In this document: piece after piece, positions 1 to 8,850 of the stretch
Layout of the letters: every line of letters begins with the position of its first letter
Numbering within the stretch: position 1 is the first letter of the stretch
Assembly (NCBI GenBank): GCA_964555675.1
Contig: CAZKTU010000067.1
Location: 1 to 27,690 of the forward strand
DNA: 27,690 nucleotides
Direction: 5' to 3'
Source: CAIWXH01 sp964555675
Lineage (GTDB): Bacteria > Chloroflexota > Chloroflexia > Chloroflexales > Chloroflexaceae
Position numbers and translations under genes: made by a program
The notes under the pieces: model-generated
What the model saw: the letters and a program-made list of their open reading frames with translations, nothing else
The model's database searches: none
What the model was told of the DNA's origin: nothing

Positions 1-986
1 GGCTCGGGCGTATTGCCGGCCGGCGGGGGCGGCAGGGTCGGCGGAACAGCCGTCGGCGGTTGGGGCCGGGGCGCCGGGGCGCGGGTCGGCGCGGGCCTGG
101 GCGTGTCCGAAGGGCTGAGCGTAGGCTCGGGTGAGGGCGACGCCGTACGCGTCGGTCGCTGACTCGGCGTCGGCTCGGGAGTGCGCGTCGGCCTGGTGGG
201 CGAAGTGGTCGGGCTGGCCGAGGGCAACGGTGTAGCAGTTGGTTCAGGCGCGACTGGCCCCCTCAGGCGGGCGGCGGCTGCGGCGCTGGCGGCTCGGGCC
301 GCATCGAGGGCTGTGCGGCCGGGGCCGGCCGGTGCGGCCTCCAGGGCCTCGGCGAACTCGGCCTCGTGCTCGATCAGCTCGGCGCTATAGCGCTCGACGA
401 GGGCGGCGCGTCGCCCGGCCTCAGCGGCTTCGATCGCCTCGGCGGCGCGCCCGTAGTTGGCCTGCAGGTCGTCGATCAGACCGGGCTCGATGGCCCGCCC
501 GGCGCGGCCGAGGGAGGCAATCTCGTCGGCGCGCCGTCGGGCCAGCTCGAGGCTCAGCTCGGCGCGCTCGGCCGGATCGTCGGCGAAGCCGAGGCGGGCG
601 CTCTCGCCGGCGCGCTTCAGCGCATAGAGCGGGTCGCCGGGCAGGCTACGCTCGGCCAGGGCGACCCCGCCGCCGAGCAGCGTGAAGGCGAAGGTCAGAG
701 CCACGGCCAGGCGCAGGACCATACCGCCCCAGCCCCAGCCGCCCTGCTGGCGGTGGTAGGTGCGCCGCAGCTCGACGCGGGCCCTGGTGCGAGCCGTCGC
801 CCGGAGCTGCGGAGAGAGGGCCGGGGCCTGCCAGGCCCTGACGGCGGCGCGGGCGGCCAGCAGCGGCTCGAGCTCCGCGGCATACTCGGGGTAGTCCTGG
901 AGAATCTCCTCCGGCTGCTCGCCGGCGCCAAGCCGCATGAGGCACAGCTCAAGGATATCTTCGATTGAATTTAGCGGGTCATCCAT
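1..986 (-). CDS. DUF5667-type membrane protein, putative anti-sigma partner (3' end beyond window)
   Basis: The reading frame opens at an ATG (986-984) and stays open to the left edge, giving 328 residues with no stop seen. The N-terminal ~60 residues are acidic and helical (begins MDDPLNSIEDILELC). A hydrophobic segment lies at about residues 88-110 (VLRLAVALTFAFTLLGGGVA). It is followed by ALAERSLPGDPLYALKRAGE, the sequence style I associate with DUF5667. A charged helical region follows, and from about residue 235 there is a low-complexity Pro/Thr/Ser tail. The gene starts 46 bp after the ECF sigma gene on the same strand, so the two are probably co-transcribed. DUF5667 proteins often neighbour ECF sigma genes. 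A role as membrane-bound anti-sigma factor is inferred, since no zinc-binding HxxxCxxC motif is present. The Pro/Thr tail may cross or bind the cell wall. Confidence 0.75.
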   Translation of the reverse strand, partial: MDDPLNSIEDILELCLMRLGAGEQPEEILQDYPEYAAELEPLLAARAAVRAWQAPALSPQLRATARTRARVELRRTYHRQQGGWGWGGMVLRLAVALTFAFTLLGGGVALAERSLPGDPLYALKRAGESARLGFADDPAERAELSLELARRRADEIASLGRAGRAIEPGLIDDLQANYGRAAEAIEAAEAGRRAALVERYSAELIEHEAEFAEALEAAPAGPGRTALDAARAASAAAAARLRGPVAPEPTATPLPSASPTTSPTRPTRTPEPTPSQRPTRTASPSPEPTLSPSDTPRPAPTRAPAPRPQPPTAVPPTLPPPPAGNTPE

Positions 987-1032
987 GAGCTGGCTCTTTC
1001 ACCCTCTTGGCACGTCACAGATACACGTCATA

Positions 1033-1593
1033 CTAGCGGCGCTCGACGCCGAGAAAACGGGCCAGGGCCCCCAACGCCCGATGCTGCATCACCTTCACCG
1101 CCCCCTCGCTGCGACCGGTCAGGGCCGCGACCTCGGCATTGCTGCGTTCCTCAAAGAAGCGCATCATCACCACCTCGCGCTGATCGGGGGTGAGGCGCTC
1201 GACGGCGGCGCGCAGGGCCGCAGTCTCGTCTTCGGCGATCAACCGCTCCTCGTGGGGCGGCTCGCTCGAGGCGATCTCGATGTCCAGGGGCACGCCCTGG
1301 CCACCCTTCCGCCGCACGCTGTCGATCACCAGATTGTAGGCGATCCGGTAGAGCCACGCGGCGAAGGCCGCCTCGACCCCGCTCGGCGGAGGGCGAAAGC
1401 CCCCGATCCGCTCGACAACCCGTAGCCACAGATCGCCATACAGCTCCTCAGCCTGACTGGCATCCCCGCAGCGGGCATAGAGGTAACGGAAGAGCGGGTC
1501 GGCGAACCGGTTGTAGATCACATCGAAGGCGCGCTGGTCGCCCCCCTGTGCCCTGGTCAACACCTCTGTGAGGTCGCCCTCCCAGCCTGCCAC
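1033..1593 (-). CDS. ECF RNA polymerase sigma factor (sigma-70 family)
   Basis: This 186-residue protein has the two-domain ECF layout. Sigma-2 covers about residues 20-95: the AFDVIYNRFADPLFRYLYAR helix, then the DLWLRV and WLYRIAYNLVIDSVRR segment for -10 recognition. Sigma-4 covers about residues 128-183, with LTPDQREVVMMRFFEERSN and the helix-turn-helix AALTGRSEGAVKVMQHRAL. The start is GTG at 1593, preceded by AAGGGGG on the minus strand. It lies directly upstream of the DUF5667 gene and 78 bp downstream of the ABC permease on the same strand. It probably directs transcription of its own operon in response to an envelope signal, which is usual for the family but not shown here. Confidence 0.93.
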   Translation of the reverse strand: MAGWEGDLTEVLTRAQGGDQRAFDVIYNRFADPLFRYLYARCGDASQAEELYGDLWLRVVERIGGFRPPPSGVEAAFAAWLYRIAYNLVIDSVRRKGGQGVPLDIEIASSEPPHEERLIAEDETAALRAAVERLTPDQREVVMMRFFEERSNAEVAALTGRSEGAVKVMQHRALGALARFLGVERR

Positions 1594-1624
1594 AACGCCC
1601 CCTTATGCTCAGTCGCTAGTAGAA

Positions 1625-1646
1625 ACGGAGGATCGTGAGAAAAGTT
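1625..1646 (-). promoter_or_regulatory. Possible ECF-type autoregulatory promoter
   Basis: Read on the minus strand, GTAAC (AAC at 1646-1644) is followed after exactly 16 bases by CGTTT (CGT at 1627-1625). This resembles the AAC-N16-CGT pattern of ECF promoters such as those of SigW. It lies about 32 bases before the GTG start of the sigma gene. Such short motifs arise by chance, so this is a weak call. Confidence 0.25.
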
Positions 1647-1671
1647 ACGGGTGTCGTTAGGAGTTTCCGCA

Positions 1672-2457
1672 TCAGGCGCCGACGGCCCCGTAGCGCCGCA
1701 GGCCGCGACGCCAGAGCAGTTGCATCAGCCCGAAGAGGGCCACGAGCCAGAAGAGCTGCAGCGCCATGCCGACCCCGATCGCGTCGGGGGCGAGCCGGCC
1801 GAGCAGCAGGTCGACGGGGAAGCCCAGCATGGCCCGGAACGGCAATACCGCGAGCACCCGGGTCACGGGCGCCGGCAGCAGATCGATGGGCACGAGGTAG
1901 CCGCTGGCGAATGAGTAGAGCCCGAACCAGAAGTCTTGCACGGCCAGCACCTGGGTCCACCAGAAGCTCAGCAGGCCAATGCAGCACTGGGTGCAGAAGT
2001 AGATCAGGAAGGCCAGGATAATGGCCGGGCCGAGGGCCGCCAGGCTCAGAGGGTCGGGCGTGGGCATGGCCCCCGGGGCGATCAGCAGAGCCCCGACGAT
2101 GATGGGAAGCACCATGGCCAGGCGCAGGGGCTTATCGCTCAGGGCCATGGCCAGGTAGCGCAGCAGAGGGTTGTAGGGCCGCAGCAGCTGGGGCGACAGC
2201 TCGCCCAGGCGGATCTCGCGCTCCATGTCCCAGATGATCCAGACCCCCGTGAGCTGGCGGATGACCAGGGCGCTGACATAGTAAGCGACGAAGTCGGCCC
2301 CGCTGAAGCCGCCCACCCCGCCCTCGCCGGCCAGCGAGAGCCAGACCGCCAGCATGACCAGAGGCAGGGCCCCGGTCAGCACCCAGATGAAGATCTCGGC
2401 CCTGTAGGCCAGGGCGTCAGACCAAGTGGCGCGTAGCAGGGCGTAAAACTTGCGCAT
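1672..2457 (-). CDS. ABC-2 type exporter permease (ABC2_membrane_6-like)
   Basis: A 261-residue integral membrane protein with about six hydrophobic segments, starting at ATG (2457-2455). Recognisable stretches include the N-terminal MRKFYALLRATWSDALAYRAE, the cytosolic LGELSPQLLRPYNPL loop, and the FASGYLVPIDLLPAPV and LPFRAMLGFPVDLLLG regions. These are typical of the ABC-2 permease subgroup PF06182, which pairs with NatA/DrrA-like ATPases. The cognate ATPase is encoded divergently, 121 bp away. In this subgroup two different permeases are usually encoded beside the ATPase, and only one is present here. The substrate is unknown; drug, lipid or polysaccharide export are all possible. Confidence 0.88.
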   Translation of the reverse strand: MRKFYALLRATWSDALAYRAEIFIWVLTGALPLVMLAVWLSLAGEGGVGGFSGADFVAYYVSALVIRQLTGVWIIWDMEREIRLGELSPQLLRPYNPLLRYLAMALSDKPLRLAMVLPIIVGALLIAPGAMPTPDPLSLAALGPAIILAFLIYFCTQCCIGLLSFWWTQVLAVQDFWFGLYSFASGYLVPIDLLPAPVTRVLAVLPFRAMLGFPVDLLLGRLAPDAIGVGMALQLFWLVALFGLMQLLWRRGLRRYGAVGA

Positions 2458-2473
2458 AAATGCTATGGGTCCG

Positions 2474-2504
2474 CTTTACGGAGGTCCCGGTTCCAGCCTA
2501 TACT
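2474..2504 (+). promoter_or_regulatory. Candidate promoter of the ABC ATPase gene
   Basis: TTTACG (2474-2479) and TATACT (2499-2504) are separated by 19 bases. The -10 box is close to consensus, the -35 is 4/6, and the spacer is slightly long. The -10 overlaps the palindrome at 2502-2516, which fits repression by a bound regulator. Confidence 0.4.
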
Positions 2505-2516
2505 CTATCATAGAGT
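2502..2516. promoter_or_regulatory. Perfect 15-bp palindrome, probable operator between divergent ABC genes
   Basis: ACTCTAT-C-ATAGAGT is a perfect inverted repeat of two 7-bp arms with a single central base. It sits in the 121-bp region between the divergent permease and ATPase genes, overlapping the predicted -10 and start point of the ATPase promoter. A dimeric repressor (GntR-, TetR- or MarR-type) could control both genes from here. No regulator gene is adjacent. Confidence 0.55.
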
Positions 2517-2578
2517 GCCTACCGTTTTTATCTGTACCTGCCGGCCCTGCTGCGCCGCCTGCCCGACGAAAGAGTATT

Positions 2579-3568
2579 ATGTCAATTATCGTCAACAAGC
2601 TCAGCAAGCACTACGAGGTCCACAAGAAAGAGCCGGGTCTGGCGGGCTCGCTGAAGGCCTTCGTACGGCGCCGCTACGAGACGGTCAAGGCCGTCGACGC
2701 GATCTCGCTCAGCATCGAGCCAGGCGAGATGGTCGGCTTCCTCGGGCCGAACGGCGCCGGCAAGACTACCACGCTCAAGGTCCTCTCGGGGCTACTCTAC
2801 CCCACCGCCGGCGAGGTGAGCGTCCACGGCTTCACCCCCTTCGAGCGCAAGCCGGCCTTTCTCAAGCAGATCACCCTCGTCATGGGGCAGAAGCAGCAGC
2901 TCTTCTGGGATCTGCCGGCCCTCGAGACCTTCGAGGTCAACAAGGCGATCTACGAGGTGCCCGAGGCGCAGTACCGGCGCACCCTGGACGAGCTGAGCGA
3001 CCTGCTCGAGCTGGGCGACCTGCTCAAGAAGCAGGTGCGCAAGCTGAGCCTGGGCGAGCGCATGAAGTGCGAACTGGCGGCGGCCCTGCTGCACCAGCCC
3101 AGAGTGCTGTTTCTAGACGAGCCGACCATCGGGCTGGACGTCACCATGCAGGCCCGCGTGCGCGAGTTCGTGGCCGAGTACAACCGGCGTTATAGCGCGA
3201 CAGTGCTGCTGACCAGCCACTATATGGCCGACGTGACGGCCCTGTGCAAGCGGGTGATTGTGATCAACCGCGGGCGACTGCTCTACGACGGCAACCTGCA
3301 GTCGCTGGTCGAGCAGGTGGCGCCCCACAAGCTCATTCACGTCACCCTGAGCCGCCCGGTGACGGCGGCCGAGCTCGCAGGCTACGGCGAGATCAAGCGC
3401 CTCGAGGGCCTCGAGGCCGAGCTGCTGGTCGAGCGAGCCGAGACTACGCGCATCGGCGCGCGGCTGCTGGCCGAACAGCCCGTGGCCGATATCAACATCG
3501 CCGAGCCGCCGATCGAGGAGATTATCAGCGAGGTCTTTGCGGGCGTTGCGACCGCTGTAGAGGCCTAA
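2579..3568 (+). CDS. ABC exporter ATP-binding protein (NatA/DrrA-like)
   Basis: A 329-residue ATPase. Walker A is GPNGAGKTT at residues 56-64, the Q-loop region is LVMGQKQQLFWDL, and the signature LSLGERMKCE begins at residue 156, a common variant of LSGGQ in this subgroup. Walker B is VLFLDEPTIGLD, and the switch histidine is in LLTSHYMADV. The ~90 residues after the ATPase core form a regulatory extension. The frame is open further upstream to 2450, but ATG at 2579 is preferred: the homologous region begins at MSIIVNKLSKHYE, a purine-rich GAAAGAG precedes it, and the predicted promoter and operator lie upstream. It should power the divergently encoded permease in export. Confidence 0.92.
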   Translation: MSIIVNKLSKHYEVHKKEPGLAGSLKAFVRRRYETVKAVDAISLSIEPGEMVGFLGPNGAGKTTTLKVLSGLLYPTAGEVSVHGFTPFERKPAFLKQITLVMGQKQQLFWDLPALETFEVNKAIYEVPEAQYRRTLDELSDLLELGDLLKKQVRKLSLGERMKCELAAALLHQPRVLFLDEPTIGLDVTMQARVREFVAEYNRRYSATVLLTSHYMADVTALCKRVIVINRGRLLYDGNLQSLVEQVAPHKLIHVTLSRPVTAAELAGYGEIKRLEGLEAELLVERAETTRIGARLLAEQPVADINIAEPPIEEIISEVFAGVATAVEA

Positions 3569-3621
3569 AGACAGCCTATTGGAAACGCCAGGTGAGCGTA
3601 AAGTTACAAGACATAAAATCC

Positions 3622-3650
3622 TTGACGCGCCCTATGGGCGTTGTTATAAT
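3622..3650 (+). promoter_or_regulatory. Strong sigma-A type promoter of the prkA operon
   Basis: TTGACG (3622-3627) and TATAAT (3645-3650) are separated by exactly 17 bases. The -10 is perfect and also carries an extended TGT (3642-3644). This is the best promoter match in the window. It predicts a transcript start near 3657 and a ~280-nt leader before prkA. Confidence 0.85.
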
Positions 3651-3701
3651 GCTTCCACCTGAAGAATCAGGCACTCCTCACGCAGACTCCCAGAGATCTA
3701 A

Positions 3702-3782
3702 AGCTGTATAGCTGTGTCGCGGCGGGGCACCCCGGCGTCGCCCTCTTCCTGCTATACACGCACACCCGACACAGCAACAGCT
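3702..3782 (+). promoter_or_regulatory. Structured 5' leader of prkA: long-range stem around a GC-rich hairpin
   Basis: AGCTGT (3702-3707) pairs with ACAGCT (3777-3782). After a 4x2 internal loop, CTGTGTCG (3712-3719) pairs with CGACACAG (3767-3774). Inside lies a GC-rich hairpin with GGCG (3721-3724) facing CGCC (3739-3742). Fourteen outer base pairs across ~80 nt suggest a folded regulatory leader rather than chance. It matches no riboswitch class I can recognise. Confidence 0.5.
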
Positions 3783-3936
3783 CCTGATCGCAGCCTGCAC
3801 GTTAGCAACCACCGCTCGCTGGTCGCACGCAAGCCCGGACGCCAGGCCCACGGCACGCGCCGCGAGGCGGTCTAGCTGTCGCCCCACGAGGTTGGCTCGC
3901 GGCTCGACAGGGGCCCTCAGCAGGAGGATTGAGTAC

Positions 3937-6024
<2,088 letters not shown>

Positions 6025-6038
6025 CCCCTCGGGGGAGG

Positions 6039-6067
6039 TTACAGGGGGGGCCAGGCCCTCCCTGTAA
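6039..6067. repeat. Intergenic stem-loop between prkA and yeaH (GC-rich palindrome family)
   Basis: Two 14-base arms, TTACAGGGGGGGCC and GGCCCTCCCTGTAA, flank a single A. The one mismatch would be a G-U pair in RNA, so the transcript can fold fully. It fills most of the 48-bp gap before yeaH and has no following T tract, so it is more likely an mRNA processing or stability element than a terminator. Its core resembles the palindromes at 8774 and 12940. Confidence 0.75.
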
Positions 6068-6072
6068 GATAC

Positions 6073-7188
6073 ATGCCTATGTCCATGAAGCGAGTAGACC
6101 GCGACCTCGGGCGCTTCCGCCAGATCGTGCGCGGCAAGATCAAGAAGGATCTGCGCAAGTACATGTCCCACGGGGAGATGATCGGGCGCCAGGGCAAGCG
6201 CTTCGTCTCGATCCCCGTGCCGCAGATCGACATCCCCCAGTTCCGCTACGGGGCCAAGCAGGGCGGCGGTGTGGGCCAGGGCGACGGCGACGTCGGCGAC
6301 CCGATCGGCCAGGGCGACGGCCAGCAGGGCCAGGGCCAGGCCGGCGCCGAGCCCGGCAAGCACACCCTCGAGGTCGACGTCTCGCTCGACGAGCTGGCCG
6401 CCATCCTCGGCGAAGAGCTGCAACTGCCCAATATCCTGCCCAAGGGCAAGAAGAATATCGTCAGCGAGAAGGACAAGTACAGCGGCATCCGCCGCACCGG
6501 CCCCAACTCGCTGCGCCACTTCAAGCGCACCTACCGCGAGGCCCTGCGCCGCCAGATCTCGGCCGGCGACTATAACGCCGACGACCCGATCGTGGTGCCC
6601 ATCCGCGACGATATGCGCTATCGCTCGTGGAAAGAGACCATGCTGCCCGAGAGCAACGCCGTCATCCTGTATATGATGGACGTCTCGGGCTCGATGGGCA
6701 CCGAGCAGAAGGAGCTGGTGCGCATCACCGCCTTCTGGATCGAGACCTGGCTGCGTTCGCAGTACAAAGAGATCGACATCCGCTATATCGTCCACGACGC
6801 GGCGGCCAAAGAGGTCGACCAGGAGACTTTCTACCACATCCGCGAAGGTGGCGGCACCAAGATCTCCTCGGCCTACAAGCTCTGCAACCGCCTGATCGAC
6901 GAGCGCTACCCCGCCAGCGAGTGGAATATCTACCCCTTCCACTTCTCGGACGGCGACAACTGGGGCGGCGGCGACACGCGCGAATGTATCGAACTGCTCA
7001 AGAAAGAGCTGCTGCCCAAGGTGAACCTCTTCTGCTACGGGCAGGTCCGCTCGCTCTATGGCTCGGGGCGCTTCGCCCACGACCTCGAGGAGTACCTGGG
7101 CAGCGACGAGCGCATCGTCATCTCGGAGATCGCCGAGCGCGACGATGTGTACGATACGATCAAGGACTTTCTGGGTAAAGGGAAATAA
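6073..7188 (+). CDS. yeaH: YeaH/DUF444 family protein with von Willebrand A-like domain
   Basis: A 371-residue DUF444 protein. The N-terminus is basic (VDRDLGRFRQIVRGKIKKDLRKYM). A Gly/Gln-rich linker with repeats of GQGDG/GQGQ lies at about residues 64-92. The C-terminal half is a VWA-like domain with the metal-binding MIDAS motif D203-V-S-G-S-M. The THxx-type region (EGGGTKISSAYKLC) and FHFSDGDNWGGGD also fit this domain. The start is among ATG 6073, 6079 and 6085; none has a clear ribosome site, so the first is given. The family is almost always encoded with PrkA and SpoVR. YeaH partners YeaG in E. coli, but its biochemical role is unknown. The metal-binding site suggests protein-protein binding downstream of the kinase. 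Confidence 0.93.
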   Translation: MPMSMKRVDRDLGRFRQIVRGKIKKDLRKYMSHGEMIGRQGKRFVSIPVPQIDIPQFRYGAKQGGGVGQGDGDVGDPIGQGDGQQGQGQAGAEPGKHTLEVDVSLDELAAILGEELQLPNILPKGKKNIVSEKDKYSGIRRTGPNSLRHFKRTYREALRRQISAGDYNADDPIVVPIRDDMRYRSWKETMLPESNAVILYMMDVSGSMGTEQKELVRITAFWIETWLRSQYKEIDIRYIVHDAAAKEVDQETFYHIREGGGTKISSAYKLCNRLIDERYPASEWNIYPFHFSDGDNWGGGDTRECIELLKKELLPKVNLFCYGQVRSLYGSGRFAHDLEEYLGSDERIVISEIAERDDVYDTIKDFLGKGK

Positions 7189-7189
7189 T

Positions 7190-7230
7190 GCGCACGGAGG
7201 GGCGTAGCACTACGACGCCCCTCCGTGCGC
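7190..7230. repeat. 15-bp perfect stem-loop between yeaH and spoVR
   Basis: GCGCACGGAGGGGCG (7190-7204) and CGCCCCTCCGTGCGC (7216-7230) are perfect complements around an 11-base loop. The hairpin begins one base after the yeaH stop. The left arm contains GGAGGGG, which looks like a ribosome-binding sequence but is buried in the stem. No T tract follows. It could lower read-through or shield mRNA ends, setting spoVR levels relative to prkA-yeaH. Confidence 0.85.
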
Positions 7231-7239
7231 CATGTGTGT

Positions 7240-8736
7240 ATGAAGAGCACCCGCCTCCCCCCGCAGCTTGAGGCCGCCCGCGAGGAGATCGAGCAGATTG
7301 CCCTCGAATACGGGCTCGACTTCTTCCCGATCATCTACGAAGTCCTCGACTATCGTACCCTCTATGAGACGGCCGCCTTCGGCGGCTTCCCCACCCGTTA
7401 CCCCCACTGGCGCTTCGGCATGGACTTCGACCAGCTGCTCAAGGGCCACGTCTGGGCCGGGTCGACCATCTACGAGATGGTGATCAATACCAACCCCTCG
7501 TACGCCTATCTGCTCGAGGGCAACGAGGACGTGACCCAGAAGATGGTCATGGCCCACGTGACCGGCCACGTCGACTTCTTCAAGCACAATATGTGGTTCG
7601 CCCACACGAACCGCAAGATGCTCGACAACATGGCCAACCACGCCACTCGCGTGCAGCGGATCATGGAGCGGATCGGCTACGATCAGGTCGAGGACTTCAT
7701 CGACACCTGTCTCTCGCTCGAGAACCTGATCGACTACCACTCGCCCTATATCCGCCGCGCCGAGTCCCAGAGCTATAGCCCCGTGGTCCCCGAGGAGGAG
7801 CCCGAGACTGTCGAGGGCCTCAAGGTCGACCGCGAGTACATGCGCGACTATATCAACCCCCCCGAGTATATTCTCGAGCAGCGCAAGAAGGCCGAGGCCG
7901 AGCGGGCCAAACAGCGCCGCTTCCCCGAGAGCCCGCAGAAGGATATTCTGCTCTTCCTCATGAACTATGCGCCCCTCGAGCGCTGGCAGCATACGGTGCT
8001 CGAGATCATCCGCGACGAGGCCTACTACTTCGCCCCCCAGGGCATGACCAAGATCCTCAACGAGGGCTGGGCTTCGTACTGGCACTCGACGATTATGACC
8101 CAGCGCGCCGCCACGGCCGCCGAGATCATCTCGTTCGCCGATCTGCACTCGGGCGTCGTCGCCACGGGCGGCGGCCGCCTCAACCCCTACAAACTCGGCC
8201 TCGAGCTGCTGCGCGACGTCGAGGAGCGCTGGAATAAGGGCAAGTTCGGCAAAGAGTACGACGAGTGTGAGGATATCCGCGAGAAGAAGCTCTGGGACAA
8301 GCAGCTCGGGCTGGGTCGCCAGAAGATCTTCGAGATCCGCAAGCTCTATAACGACGTCACCTTCATCGACGAGTTCCTCACCCCCGAGTTTGTGATCGAG
8401 AACAAGCTCTTCACCTTCCGCTACAACCGCGATACCGACCTCTACGAGATCGCTTCGCGCGAGTTCCGCGAGATCAAAGAGAAGCTGCTCTTCCGCCTCA
8501 CCAACTTCGGGCAGCCCTTCATCTTCGTCGAGGACGGCAACTATAACAATCGCGGCGAGATGTACCTGCGCCACCGCCACGAGGGCGTGGACCTGAAGAT
8601 GGACTACGCCCGCGATACGATGCGCAACCTGCACAAGATCTGGACGCGCCCCATCCACCTCGAGACGATCATCGACGAGAAGAAGCGCCTGCTCGCCTTC
8701 GACGGCAGCGACTTCACCGAACGCCGGATTGATTAG
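7240..8736 (+). CDS. spoVR: SpoVR family protein
   Basis: A 498-residue SpoVR protein (YcgB in E. coli). Family landmarks include GLDFFPIIYEVLDY, FPTRYPHWRFGMDFDQL, YEMVINTNPSYAYLLEGN, HVTGHVDFFKHNMWFAHTNR, NEGWASYWHSTIM and GQPFIFVEDGNY. ATG 7240 is chosen because homology begins at MKSTRLPPQLEAA. GTG 7225 is in frame, but it lies inside the preceding hairpin. No Shine-Dalgarno sequence precedes 7240, and the nearest GGAGG is in the hairpin stem. In Bacillus SpoVR is needed for a normal spore cortex, but the family is common in non-sporulating bacteria and its biochemical role is unknown. It is the third gene of the conserved prkA-yeaH-spoVR set. Confidence 0.94.
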   Translation: MKSTRLPPQLEAAREEIEQIALEYGLDFFPIIYEVLDYRTLYETAAFGGFPTRYPHWRFGMDFDQLLKGHVWAGSTIYEMVINTNPSYAYLLEGNEDVTQKMVMAHVTGHVDFFKHNMWFAHTNRKMLDNMANHATRVQRIMERIGYDQVEDFIDTCLSLENLIDYHSPYIRRAESQSYSPVVPEEEPETVEGLKVDREYMRDYINPPEYILEQRKKAEAERAKQRRFPESPQKDILLFLMNYAPLERWQHTVLEIIRDEAYYFAPQGMTKILNEGWASYWHSTIMTQRAATAAEIISFADLHSGVVATGGGRLNPYKLGLELLRDVEERWNKGKFGKEYDECEDIREKKLWDKQLGLGRQKIFEIRKLYNDVTFIDEFLTPEFVIENKLFTFRYNRDTDLYEIASREFREIKEKLLFRLTNFGQPFIFVEDGNYNNRGEMYLRHRHEGVDLKMDYARDTMRNLHKIWTRPIHLETIIDEKKRLLAFDGSDFTERRID

Positions 8737-8739
8737 GAT

Positions 8740-8762
8740 CTCAGCACGCTGATTGTGCTGAG
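8740..8762 (+). terminator. Hairpin after spoVR, candidate terminator
   Basis: CTCAGCAC (8740-8747) and GTGCTGAG (8755-8762) form a perfect 8-bp stem with a 7-base loop, starting four bases after the spoVR stop. It is followed by GGGAAGTTTCC rather than a T run, so intrinsic termination is plausible but not textbook. Confidence 0.5.
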
Positions 8763-8773
8763 GGGAAGTTTCC

Positions 8774-8792
8774 GGGAGGGCCATGCCCTCCC
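8774..8792. repeat. GC-rich intergenic palindrome (family member 2)
   Basis: GGGAGGGC-CAT-GCCCTCCC is a perfect hairpin. It is followed by several CCCTCCC tracts up to 8817. The core closely resembles the elements at 6039-6067 and 12940-12962, suggesting a dispersed repeat. It lies between spoVR and prmC. Confidence 0.65.
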
Positions 8793-8850
8793 AAACCCTC
8801 CCTCCCGAGCCCTCCCACCAGCTACCCCGCCGAGATCCCGCGTACTCACC

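Noticed and set aside
1..240. G/C-rich low-complexity stretch considered as a non-coding repeat
   Set aside because: It is the Pro/Thr/Ser-rich tail of the minus-strand DUF5667 gene, with no stop in frame.
3892..3936. TTG-initiated N-terminal extension of prkA
   Set aside because: AGGAGG at 3922-3927 lies inside it at correct spacing to ATG 3937.
8755..8850. N-terminal extension of prmC including the GGGAGGGC palindrome
   Set aside because: It is translated from intergenic repeat sequence with no ribosome site, and PrmC homology starts after 8851.
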